Position numbers and translations under genes: made by a program. Of a stretch of DNA of 64,000 nt, positions 51,405 through 59,429 are shown piece after piece. The notes below the pieces were generated by a model. It had not been told where the DNA came from. It saw only the letters and a list, made by a program, of their open reading frames with translations, and ran no database searches. Within the stretch, counting starts at the first letter, position 1, and the number at the start of each line of letters is the position of its first letter. Origin of the DNA: Rhizobium sp. FKL33 (GTDB taxonomy: Bacteria; Pseudomonadota; Alphaproteobacteria; Rhizobiales; Rhizobiaceae); assembly GCF_005222915.1 (NCBI RefSeq), contig NZ_STFX01000017.1, forward strand, positions 41,674-105,673. Direction: 5' to 3'.

Positions 51405-52199
51405 TCACTCCGCGGGCTGCGCCGGCAGGTCGCCCACCGAAACGGCGTCGCTCGGCGGGGCAGGGCGCGGACGCAGGCGAACGCCTTTCAGCCAGATCTT
51501 CAACGCCTCCCAGTGGATGCCGCCGACCACGCGCAGCGTGAGAAGCGGGATCATGAAGAAGGCCTTCAGAAGCGCCGCGTCGGTCAGTTCCGTGCGTTTC
51601 GCCAGATGCCGGGCGGTCAACACCAGGCCCTCCGCATCCGACACGTCGATCTTGACCGCGAGACGCTCGTCTGGAGGCATAACGCGGAAGCGGTATTTCA
51701 GATCCATGTCCATGAAGGGCGAGACATAAAAAGCCTTGTCGCAGCTCTGCTCGATCTCGCCGGAGGCGTCGCCATGGACCGGGATGATATAGGCGTGGCG
51801 CTGGCCGAACGTGTTGTCGACCTCCCAGAGGATTGCGGCCAGTGCGCCATCCGCGCGATAGCAGAAGAAGATGCTGAGCGGATTGAAGGCCCAGCCCAGT
51901 AGACGAGGCATGGTCAGAAGCGTGATGCGTCCGCCGTCCGGTTCGACGCCGCAGAGCCGCATAGCGTCTTCCACCTGTCCGCGCAGATCGCGCCCCGACC
52001 GATCGCCGCGGTCCTTTCTTCGGAAGGAAAACAGGTTGAAGCGGTCGACGGAGAAGAATATCAGCCCTTTGTCGAGCGTCTCGAGCTCGTCGAGGTCGAT
52101 GAGCAGCGAGTAGATCCGATAGGCGAGGCTGTGCCGGCGCGGCTTGACGCGCAGATGCGTGACATGGCCAGGAAAGAGCGCCGAGCGAAAAGCCGTCAC
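51405..52199 (-). CDS. DUF1365 family protein
   Basis: A 264-residue protein. VTHLRVKPRRHSLAYRIYSLLIDLDEL, the LLGWAFNPLSIFFCYR block and the VSPFMDMDLKYRFRV motif define DUF1365. It almost always accompanies an FAD-dependent oxidoreductase and a cyclopropane synthase-like methyltransferase; here its start overlaps the oxidoreductase stop by four bases. Biochemical role unproven; action on unsaturated or methylated acyl chains is inferred. Confidence 0.9.
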   Translation of the reverse strand: MTAFRSALFPGHVTHLRVKPRRHSLAYRIYSLLIDLDELETLDKGLIFFSVDRFNLFSFRRKDRGDRSGRDLRGQVEDAMRLCGVEPDGGRITLLTMPRLLGWAFNPLSIFFCYRADGALAAILWEVDNTFGQRHAYIIPVHGDASGEIEQSCDKAFYVSPFMDMDLKYRFRVMPPDERLAVKIDVSDAEGLVLTARHLAKRTELTDAALLKAFFMIPLLTLRVVGGIHWEALKIWLKGVRLRPRPAPPSDAVSVGDLPAQPAE

Positions 52200-53557
52200 G
52201 CCATCGCCTCCGTCCTGATCGGCAGCGCCAGCGGCCTGCGCACGATGCGGGCCGATTCCGCCTGCACCTGCCAGGGGCGCCGGAGACCGCCGAGATCTTC
52301 GGCGACCGCAAGACCTGCCTGCAAGCCGTCCTCATGGAAGCCCGCTCCGAAATGGGCGCCGCAGAACCAGGTGTTGCCATGGCCCTGCAACGACCAGAGT
52401 TCCTGTTGGGCGCGCTGCGTGCCGACATCGAAGATAGGATGTTCGTAGGTTTGGCGGACATGCACGCTGCCGGAACGCGGCTCACGGCAGGGGTTGAGCG
52501 TGACGAAGGTCGGCGGCGCCTCCCCAAGCGGCTGCAGCTTGTTCATCCAATAGGTGACGGAAAGCGAGCGCTGACCGTCATGGCTGTCGGCCAGGTAATT
52601 CCAGGCCGACCAGGCGAAGCGGCGTTTCGGCATCAGGTTCGGGTCGGAATGCAGAACGGCCTCGTTGCGCGAATAGCGGAAGGCGCCGAGCAGGCGACGT
52701 TCGTCCTCGCTGGGATCGGCGAGCATGGAGAGCGCCTGATCGGCATGCGTCGCCACCACCACGTCGTCGAAGCGGCGGACGCCGCCGCGAGCGTCGCGGA
52801 TTTCGACTGCGCCGCCGAGACGCTTGATCGAGGCGACCGGTGTGGAGGTGAGGATGCGGTCGGCGAAGCGGGCGCTGAGGCGCGAGACATATTCGCGGCT
52901 GCCGCCCTTCACGGTCCGCCATTTCGGACGGTTGACGACATTGAGAAGACCGTGATTGCTGCAGAAGCGCACGAAGGAGGCGGCGGGATAATCGCCGACA
53001 TCGAGCGCTGGCGTCGACCAGATCGCAGCCGCCATGGGATAGAGGTGATCCTCGCGGAAGCTGCGGCTATAGCCGTTGCGCTCGAGATAGGCGTCGAGCG
53101 TGATGTCGCCCATTTCGGGCAGGTCGCGCGGCGCGTTGCGGTAGAAGCGCAGGATGTCGGCCAGCATGCGCCAATAGCGCGGCTTGAACGCATTGGACGG
53201 CTGGGCGAACAGTCGGAAGGCGTCGGTTCCAGAATATTCGAAGGCGCCGTGGTTCATCGATACGGCGAAGGACATGTCGGTTTCGACATTCGGCGCGTCG
53301 AGCGTTTTGAACAGCGCGGTCAGATTGGGATAGGTGCGTTCGTTATAGACGATGAAACCGGTGTCGACGGCGACGCGTTGTCCGGCGTGTTCGAATTCTA
53401 CCGTGTTGCTATGGCCGCCGACGCGGTCGGCCGCCTCATAAACCGTGACGCTGTGGCGATGGGAGAGCAGCCATGCGGCCGAAAGCCCCGAAATGCCGGT
53501 TCCGATCACTGCGATCTCCAGCGGTCGTTCGCCGAGGCGTCGTTCCATAAAGGCCAT
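52196..53557 (-). CDS. FAD-dependent amine-oxidase-type oxidoreductase (lipid-modification cluster)
   Basis: Flavoprotein of 453 residues. The FAD-binding GTGISGLSAAWLLSHRH lies near residues 18-34, then DRVGGHSNTVE and the YNERTYPNL region. A C-terminal FCGAHFGAGFHEDGLQAGL holds the second FAD motif. It resembles desaturase- and cyclopropane-linked oxidoreductases more than amine oxidases. It is the first gene of the minus-strand operon, divergent from DUF1295 and the methyltransferase gene. Likely substrate: membrane acyl chains, as for the flavoenzyme of the Rhodobacter furan-fatty-acid pathway; this is inference. Confidence 0.85.
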   Translation of the reverse strand: MAFMERRLGERPLEIAVIGTGISGLSAAWLLSHRHSVTVYEAADRVGGHSNTVEFEHAGQRVAVDTGFIVYNERTYPNLTALFKTLDAPNVETDMSFAVSMNHGAFEYSGTDAFRLFAQPSNAFKPRYWRMLADILRFYRNAPRDLPEMGDITLDAYLERNGYSRSFREDHLYPMAAAIWSTPALDVGDYPAASFVRFCSNHGLLNVVNRPKWRTVKGGSREYVSRLSARFADRILTSTPVASIKRLGGAVEIRDARGGVRRFDDVVVATHADQALSMLADPSEDERRLLGAFRYSRNEAVLHSDPNLMPKRRFAWSAWNYLADSHDGQRSLSVTYWMNKLQPLGEAPPTFVTLNPCREPRSGSVHVRQTYEHPIFDVGTQRAQQELWSLQGHGNTWFCGAHFGAGFHEDGLQAGLAVAEDLGGLRRPWQVQAESARIVRRPLALPIRTEAMA

Positions 53558-53593
53558 GAGGTCTGCGCTCCCTTGTCATGCAACGCCAATCTC

Positions 53594-53619
53594 TACGCAG
53601 CGGCTTGCGCGACAGTTTC
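53594..53619 (-). promoter_or_regulatory. Candidate ECF-sigma promoter for the FAD oxidoreductase operon
   Basis: Read on the minus strand, GAAAC and CGTA are 17 bases apart, the layout of an extracytoplasmic-function sigma promoter. A similar GAACC-N16-CGTA faces the other way at 53676-53700. Short motifs; low confidence. Confidence 0.25.
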
Positions 53620-53675
53620 ATCGCAGGCGAATTTTTCAGAGAAATCCGCGATGAGGTCGGAAAGGCAGGGGAAGA

Positions 53676-53700
53676 GAACCAAGCGCCGCGGGGCTGCGTA
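53676..53700 (+). promoter_or_regulatory. Candidate ECF-sigma promoter for the DUF1295-methyltransferase operon
   Basis: GAACC-N16-CGTA lies 41 bases upstream of the ATG at 53741. It mirrors the motif facing the divergent oxidoreductase operon, which would allow one stress sigma factor to switch both. Low confidence. Confidence 0.25.
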
Positions 53701-53740
53701 CCTATCTCCGACGAAACCCATCAGCCTGATGAGGCGGACA

Positions 53741-54562
53741 ATGACTTTCAGCGGCGTGATACTCCTGGCGATCCTGATGAGCGCGTTGATGGCGCTGGCC
53801 TGGGCCGCCCAACGCAAGACGGGATCGAGCGGCTGGATCGATTCGATCTGGTCCTTCGCCGTCGGCATCGGCGGCGTCACTGCCGCGCTGATCGCCGAGG
53901 GCGGCGACGGGACGCGACGCTGGCTGGCGCTCGGCGTAGTCGGGCTGTGGTCGCTGCGGCTCGGCCTGCACATCGCCATGCGGACGCGCGGCGCCGGCGA
54001 AGACCCGCGTTATCAGGCATTGATCGACGAATGGGGCGACCGCGCCGGCTTGCGATTGTTCCTGTTTCTGCAGGTTCAGGCGGTCTGCGCTTTGGTTCTG
54101 GCGCTCGCCGTTTACGCGGCGGCGGCCAACCCGGCTGAATTCGGTCTTCTCGACATGATCGCTCTTGCCGTCGCGGTGATCGCGATTGCAGGCGAAGCCC
54201 TGTCGGACTGGCAGTTGACCCGGTTTCGCGCCGCCAACCGCGGCAAGGGCAGGATCTGCGAGGCCGGGCTCTGGGCTTATTCCCGGCATCCCAACTATTT
54301 CTTCGAATGGCTGGGCTGGTGCGCCTGGCCGCTGCTGGCGCTTGATGTCGCCGGCGGCCACCCGCTCGGGCTGACAGCGCTCGCCGCGCCGGCGCTGATG
54401 TATTGGCTGCTGGTGCATGTCTCGGGCATCCCGCCGTTGGAGGCCCATATGCTGCGCTCGCGCGGCGAGGCCTTCCGTTCCCTGCAGGCCCGCGTCAACG
54501 CCTTTTTTCCCGGTCCCCGCCGCACCCAGTCTCAAGCCGTCATCAAGGAAGTCCGCTCATGA
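53741..54562 (+). CDS. DUF1295 family (steroid 5-alpha-reductase-like) membrane protein
   Basis: Inner-membrane protein of 273 residues with about seven transmembrane segments. GLWAYSRHPNYFFEWLGWCAWPL is the diagnostic NADPH/lipid-reductase motif of the DUF1295 and isoprenylcysteine methyltransferase-like fold. It may reduce a double bond in a membrane lipid. The ATG at 53741 has AGGCGG upstream; one at 53729 is in frame. Its stop overlaps the methyltransferase start (ATGA). Confidence 0.87.
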   Translation: MTFSGVILLAILMSALMALAWAAQRKTGSSGWIDSIWSFAVGIGGVTAALIAEGGDGTRRWLALGVVGLWSLRLGLHIAMRTRGAGEDPRYQALIDEWGDRAGLRLFLFLQVQAVCALVLALAVYAAAANPAEFGLLDMIALAVAVIAIAGEALSDWQLTRFRAANRGKGRICEAGLWAYSRHPNYFFEWLGWCAWPLLALDVAGGHPLGLTALAAPALMYWLLVHVSGIPPLEAHMLRSRGEAFRSLQARVNAFFPGPRRTQSQAVIKEVRS

Positions 54563-55596
54563 ACCTGATTGCTCTCGCCATCAATGCCGCCGAACGCGTC
54601 GCCCTTCCGGACTCGGTCACGTTGGCCGGCATCGATTTTCTCTGTGGCCGCACCAAGCGCAGGCTGGCGGAAACGCCTGCCAGCGACGAGGAAGCCTTCG
54701 CCGCCTCGATGAAGTATTACCCCGTCGCCACCCATACCGGCGAAGCCAATGAGCAGCATTACGAGGTGCCCTCGGAATTCTTCGAGCTGGCGCTCGGTCC
54801 GCGGCGGAAATATTCGAGCTGTTTCTATCCGATGGAGACGACCACGCTGGCCGAGGCGGAAATCGCCGCGCTCGCCGAGACCGCACGGCACGCCGATCTC
54901 CAGGATGGGCAGGAGATCCTTGAACTCGGCTGCGGCTGGGGGTCTCTGTCGCTCTACATGGCGGAACACTTCCCCAATTCGCGCATTACCGCCGTCTCCA
55001 ACTCGCGCACGCAGCGCGCCTATATCGAAAGCCGGATCGAGGCGCTGGGTCTCAAAAACCTCACTGTCATCACCAAGGACATGAACGAATTTTCTCCAGA
55101 CGGCGGCTATGACCGGGTCGTCTCGGTGGAAATGTTCGAGCACATGTCCAACTGGCAGGCGCTTCTGGAACGGGTGCGCGGCTGGCTGAAGCCGGATGGT
55201 CGGCTGTTCCTACATGTCTTCACCCACAAGTCCCGCTCCTACCGCTTCGACCACAACGATCCGGCCGACTGGATCGCCCAGCATTTCTTCACAGGCGGCA
55301 TCATGCCGGCGCATGATCTGCCCAAGCGCTTTTCCGACCTGTTCGAGATCGATGAGGAATGGCGCTGGTCGGGCATGCATTATCGCCGCACCGCGCTGCA
55401 TTGGCTGGAGAATTTCGACGCGCATTCCACCCGCATCGATACGATCTTCCGCGACGTCTATGGCGCCGACGCCAATCTCTGGAAGCGTCGCTGGCGGTTG
55501 TTCTTCCTGGCGACCGCCGGCCTGTTCGGCCATGCGGGCGGCGATGAATGGGGCGTGGGCCATTACCGGCTGAAGCCGGTCCGGGCGAGCGCCTGA
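54559..55596 (+). CDS. Cyclopropane-fatty-acyl-phospholipid synthase-like methyltransferase
   Basis: SAM-dependent methyltransferase of 345 residues. It has the CFA-synthase YYPVATHTGEANEQHYEVPSEFF-type region, motif I ILELGCGWGSLSLYMAEHF (about 123-141), and active-site segments SVEMFEHM and HVFTHKSRSYRF. It is shorter than E. coli Cfa and lacks the N-terminal lipid-binding domain, like the group found beside FAD oxidoreductase and DUF1365 genes (the Rhodobacter UfaM-type enzymes belong to this broad group). The ATG at 54559 overlaps the DUF1295 stop. Confidence 0.88.
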   Translation: MNLIALAINAAERVALPDSVTLAGIDFLCGRTKRRLAETPASDEEAFAASMKYYPVATHTGEANEQHYEVPSEFFELALGPRRKYSSCFYPMETTTLAEAEIAALAETARHADLQDGQEILELGCGWGSLSLYMAEHFPNSRITAVSNSRTQRAYIESRIEALGLKNLTVITKDMNEFSPDGGYDRVVSVEMFEHMSNWQALLERVRGWLKPDGRLFLHVFTHKSRSYRFDHNDPADWIAQHFFTGGIMPAHDLPKRFSDLFEIDEEWRWSGMHYRRTALHWLENFDAHSTRIDTIFRDVYGADANLWKRRWRLFFLATAGLFGHAGGDEWGVGHYRLKPVRASA

Positions 55597-55597
55597 C

Positions 55598-56128
55598 ATG
55601 GCTCTGCCGCAACAAGCGAGCGCGCCTGACGACGCGGCGCTGACCCAGGCGAGCGTCACCGTCGCCTGGGTGATCCTGCTCAACAAGCCGTTTTACCCGC
55701 TCTATGTCTGGTGGTTCGTCGGCGAGGGGACATTGACCTCCTGCCTGACCATGCTCGGAGCGCCACTTTTTGCGCTGGTGATCTGGCTTTCCAGGCGCAA
55801 CGGCCTCCATGCGCGGATCGCCCTGCCGATCGCCGGCTCGATCGATACGATTGCGGAGACTTACCTTTTTGGCGCTGCGTCAGCAACGGAACTGTTCCTC
55901 GTCGCCTGCATGATGATCATCGCGCTCTCCTTCCGGCAGAGCGAGGCGCTCATCAAGCGCGGGCTGGCGATCGCCCTGTTCGTCGCCTTCGTCCTTTTCC
56001 ATGGCCGCACCGGCGGGCCGCTCTATCCCTGGACGGAAGAGCAGATCGCAACGCTCCGCAACATCAACATCTTTGCGGTGGCCGGCCTGACCGCCTTCTT
56101 GGCGCTGCGCTATCCGAACCGGGCCTGA
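55598..56128 (+). CDS. Integral membrane protein of unknown function
   Basis: A 176-residue protein with about five transmembrane helices. The segment GSIDTIAETYLFGAASATELFLVACMMIIALSFR resembles the membrane sensor part of some adenylate cyclase-like proteins, but no output domain follows. It starts one base after the methyltransferase stop, so it belongs to the lipid-modification operon. Function unknown. Confidence 0.72.
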   Translation: MALPQQASAPDDAALTQASVTVAWVILLNKPFYPLYVWWFVGEGTLTSCLTMLGAPLFALVIWLSRRNGLHARIALPIAGSIDTIAETYLFGAASATELFLVACMMIIALSFRQSEALIKRGLAIALFVAFVLFHGRTGGPLYPWTEEQIATLRNINIFAVAGLTAFLALRYPNRA

Positions 56129-56131
56129 TGT

Positions 56132-56851
56132 TCAGCGCGTGGCGAGCCACTCGGCAAGCTCGGCTTCGGCGCGTTCCAAAGCCGAATAATTCAGGAGCTT
56201 GCGCAGGAAGGCGACGGTGACGGCGCGGGCGCGGAGATTGAAGCGGCTTTCCTCGCTGTCGGTCATCGGCTGGTAGACGTCGAGCTTCTCATAGAGTTGC
56301 TGCAGCCGGTTCTGCACGGAGCGCAGCGAGAGATTGCGCCGTTTGGCGATGGCGCGGTCGGTCAGCCCCAGCGCGATGTCCATCAGCACCTCATATTCGC
56401 TGTCGGTGAAGCCGTTGGCGTGGCCGAGGCTCTTCTGCTGCAGCCCGCGCACTTCGCGGTCGATCACGCATTGGCTCTCGATGAAGATGCTGCGCAGCGC
56501 CAGTTTCAACCGGTCGTCGGAGGCCGATTTCAGCACATAGCCATAGGCCGCGCCGGGCGGCACGATGCGGGAGACGCCGCGCACATAGGCCTCGTCGGCA
56601 TAGTTCGACCAGAACAGGATGCGGGTGTCGGGCCGCTCCTTCCAGATGGTCCGCGCCGCCTCGATGCCGTTGCGGGCGCTCATCTGCAGATCCATCACCA
56701 CATGGGCGGATTTGTTTTCGCGGGCGAGCTTTTCGCCGGCGCCGCCGTTCTCGGCTTCCAGCACCTGTTCGCATTCCGGCAGCGCCGAGCGCACCGCCTC
56801 ATGCAGATAGGACCGGTGCAGCGGATCATCCTCGACGATCAGGACCTTCAT
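56132..56851 (-). CDS. LuxR/NarL-family response regulator
   Basis: Response regulator of 239 residues. The receiver has acidic E7-D8-D9, phospho-acceptor Asp54 and YVLKSA (switch Lys). The C-terminal LuxR-type helix-turn-helix is GFTDSEYEVLMDIALGLTDRAIAKRRNLSLRSVQNRLQQLYEKL. It overlaps the histidine kinase stop by four bases. The ABC sugar importer is divergent from the kinase gene and is the likely target. Confidence 0.88.
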   Translation of the reverse strand: MKVLIVEDDPLHRSYLHEAVRSALPECEQVLEAENGGAGEKLARENKSAHVVMDLQMSARNGIEAARTIWKERPDTRILFWSNYADEAYVRGVSRIVPPGAAYGYVLKSASDDRLKLALRSIFIESQCVIDREVRGLQQKSLGHANGFTDSEYEVLMDIALGLTDRAIAKRRNLSLRSVQNRLQQLYEKLDVYQPMTDSEESRFNLRARAVTVAFLRKLLNYSALERAEAELAEWLATR

Positions 56852-58071
56852 GCCACCGTCTCCGGAGCGGCGAGCGGCAGGCTGACCTGCACGGTCGAGC
56901 CGCGATTGTCGCGATTGCGCATGATCTCGAAGCGCGCCGAGATCAGCCGGGCGCGGGTGCGCATATTGTCGATGCCCGCGCCGCTGCGTTTGGCGGCGGG
57001 GGGAATGCCGACGCCATTGTCGCGCACCTCGATGATCAGCGCGCGGCTGGTGCGGCGCAGCCTGACCGTGATCCGGTCGGCATGCGCATGGCGGATGGCG
57101 TTGTTGATCGCCTCCTGGGCGATGCGGAACAGCGCAGTGGCGACCGGCTGGTCGAGCGCGTCGATCGCGCCGGGCGAATCCTCGATCAGCTCCCAGTGAA
57201 TGGCAAGCCCGCTGTCGCGCGTCGAGCGGTCGAGATGGTTCTCCACCGCCTGCGCAAAGCCGAACAACTGCAGCACGGTCGGCCGCGCCGTTTCGATGAT
57301 TTCGCGGAGATCCTGCATGCAATGCTGCAGACCGCGAAACAACGGCTCGAGCGCCTCGCCCGCGACGTCGGGCTGGCGGGTCAACTGCTCCATCCGGCGG
57401 GCGAGCCGGGTGAGATCGGCGAGCGTCTGGTCATGCAGGTCCATGCCGATGCGCTGGCGTTCTGCCTCCAGCGCCTCGGTGAGTTTCAGCGCGCCCTGGC
57501 GCAGTCCCTCTTCGCGGGCGCGGGCCTCCGCCTCGACGATCGCCGAGCGCTTGGCCTGTTCGGCGGCGCGCAGCGCAAAGAAATAGGGCGCGAGCAGATC
57601 GGCGATGGCGCGGGCCTTTTCGACATCGGCGGCGCTATAGAGCCCGGCCTGCAGGCTCGAACAGGAGAAGACGCCGATGATGTCGCCGCGAACTTTGAGC
57701 GGCACATGCAGCCGGCTCTTCAGCCCCGCTTCGAGGATCGGCCCGTCGAAGGCGCCTTCGAAATGAAAGCGCGGATCGGCGCAGGCGTCATCGGTCAGCA
57801 GCATGTCGACTTCGCCGAACAGCAGGCTGCGGATCGGGCTGCCGTCGAGCGGCGCCGGCGGCCGGCGTCCCCAGTCGGTCTCGAACCCGCTTTCGTAAGC
57901 CGTGTGAAACAGACCGTCCGGCGTGGTGATGCAGACATCCATGTGATCATGCGGGATGATATGGCTGATTTCCTGCGCCACCGCATGGATGGCCGAACTG
58001 AAATCCAGCTGCCCGGCGAGCAGGCGCGATATGGTCAGGTACTGGCCGAGCAGCGGCGTCGTGTCGAGCAT
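56848..58071 (-). CDS. GAF-domain sensor histidine kinase (HisKA_3 type)
   Basis: Cytoplasmic kinase of 407 residues: GAF domain (about 15-175), coiled coil, HisKA_3 dimerisation box with phospho-acceptor His in ERQRIGMDLHDQTLADL, and a HATPase with AINNAIRHAHA, DNGVGIP and GAGIDNMRTRA. No transmembrane segment. GGGAGGA lies seven bases or so upstream of the ATG. It is coupled to the LuxR regulator and divergent from the sugar importer; its ligand is unknown. Confidence 0.9.
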   Translation of the reverse strand: MLDTTPLLGQYLTISRLLAGQLDFSSAIHAVAQEISHIIPHDHMDVCITTPDGLFHTAYESGFETDWGRRPPAPLDGSPIRSLLFGEVDMLLTDDACADPRFHFEGAFDGPILEAGLKSRLHVPLKVRGDIIGVFSCSSLQAGLYSAADVEKARAIADLLAPYFFALRAAEQAKRSAIVEAEARAREEGLRQGALKLTEALEAERQRIGMDLHDQTLADLTRLARRMEQLTRQPDVAGEALEPLFRGLQHCMQDLREIIETARPTVLQLFGFAQAVENHLDRSTRDSGLAIHWELIEDSPGAIDALDQPVATALFRIAQEAINNAIRHAHADRITVRLRRTSRALIIEVRDNGVGIPPAAKRSGAGIDNMRTRARLISARFEIMRNRDNRGSTVQVSLPLAAPETVA

Positions 58072-58345
58072 CGCTTAAATCCTCCCTGCATCCGGCGTCT
58101 CTCCTCCCGCCGGTTGCGAACAGCCGGAACATAGCGCCTCGGGGGGCGCATCCGTCTTGCAGGATCCCGCAAATTTTCTGCGTTTTCCCGCAAGGCCGCT
58201 GCCGTGAACCGCCTATACAGGCCGCAGCTTATGCTCCATCATGGCTTTACTGAGAGCGACAGCCTCAGTGCAAGAACTATTTCGGACGCCGGGAGGACGG
58301 CGCCGGAAGCCGGCAAGAGGAGCCGGTTCAACAGGGAGGAAGATG

Positions 58346-59362
58346 ATGACGTTCAGGACGCTACTCCTGGCGACAGCCGCTATGCTGTCCGCCGCAATGC
58401 CGCTTTCCGCCTCGGCCGACACGTCGGGCAAGAAGATCGCGCTTTCCAACAATTACGCCGGCAATTCCTGGCGTCAGGCGATGCTGACGAGCTGGGACAA
58501 GGTGACCAAGGAAGCCGTCAAAGCCGGCGTGGTCGCAGCCGCCGACCCCTTCACCACCGCTGAAAACCAGGCCACAGAACAGGCCGCGCAGATCCAGAAC
58601 ATGATCCTGCAGGGTTACGATGCGATCGTGATCAACGCCGCCTCGCCCACCGCGCTCAACGGCGCCGTGAAGGAAGCCTGCGACGCCGGCATCACCGTGG
58701 TGTCCTTCGACGGCATCGTGACCGAGCCTTGCGCCTGGCGCATCGCCGTCGACTTCAAGGAAATGGGCCGCAGCCAGGTCGAATATCTCTCCAAGCGCCT
58801 GCCGGAAGGCGGCAATCTGCTTGAAATCCGCGGCCTCGCCGGCGTTTTCGTCGATGACGAGATCTCGGCGGGCATCCATGACGGCGTCAAGCAGTTCCCG
58901 CAGTTCAAGATCGTCGGCTCCGTGCATGGCGACTGGGCGCAGGACGTGGCCCAGCGCGCGGTGGCCGGCATCCTCCCAAGCCTGCCCGAAATCGCCGCTG
59001 TGGTGACCCAGGGCGGCGACGGCTATGGCGCCGCCCAGGCGTTCGAAGCCGCCAAGCGCAAGACGCCGATCATCGTGATGGGCAACCGCGAAGACGAACT
59101 GCAATGGTGGAAGAAGGCCAAGGACGCCAATGGCTATGAGACCATGTCGGTCTCCATCGCGCCGGGCGTCTCCACGCTCGCCTTCTGGGTCGCCCAGCAG
59201 ATCCTCGACGGCAAGGAAGTGAAGAAGGACCTCGTCGTGCCGTTCCTGCGCATCGACCAGGACAATCTCGAGCAGAACCTCGCCAACACCCAGAAGGGCG
59301 GCGTCGCCAATGTGGAATATTCCCAGGCCGACGCCCAGAAGGTGATCGAAGCCGCCAAGTAA
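58346..59362 (+). CDS. Sugar ABC transporter periplasmic binding protein
   Basis: Type I (ribose/galactose-type, Peripla_BP_4) solute-binding protein of 338 residues. The signal peptide ends near residue 24 (LSASA-D). The lobes hold YAGNSWRQAML, GYDAIVINAASPTALNGAVKEA and VVTQGGDGYGAAQAFEAA. The second of two adjacent ATGs (58343, 58346) gives the better six-base spacing to GGAGG. First gene of the importer, 274 bases from the divergent kinase. The sugar or polyol carried is unknown. Confidence 0.88.
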   Translation: MTFRTLLLATAAMLSAAMPLSASADTSGKKIALSNNYAGNSWRQAMLTSWDKVTKEAVKAGVVAAADPFTTAENQATEQAAQIQNMILQGYDAIVINAASPTALNGAVKEACDAGITVVSFDGIVTEPCAWRIAVDFKEMGRSQVEYLSKRLPEGGNLLEIRGLAGVFVDDEISAGIHDGVKQFPQFKIVGSVHGDWAQDVAQRAVAGILPSLPEIAAVVTQGGDGYGAAQAFEAAKRKTPIIVMGNREDELQWWKKAKDANGYETMSVSIAPGVSTLAFWVAQQILDGKEVKKDLVVPFLRIDQDNLEQNLANTQKGGVANVEYSQADAQKVIEAAK

Positions 59363-59377
59363 GGCGTCGCTATCTCA

Positions 59378-59403
59378 CGGCTCGGGCCTCCACGCCCGGG
59401 CCG
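59378..59403 (+). other. Hairpin after the sugar-binding protein gene
   Basis: CGGCTCGGGC-CTCCAC-GCCCGGGCCG pairs over 10 positions with one T-G wobble and is followed by TTTCCGT. It probably works as a partial terminator so that the binding protein exceeds the membrane components. Confidence 0.6.
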
Positions 59404-59429
59404 TTTCCGTCTCTCGTCAATGGATCAGT

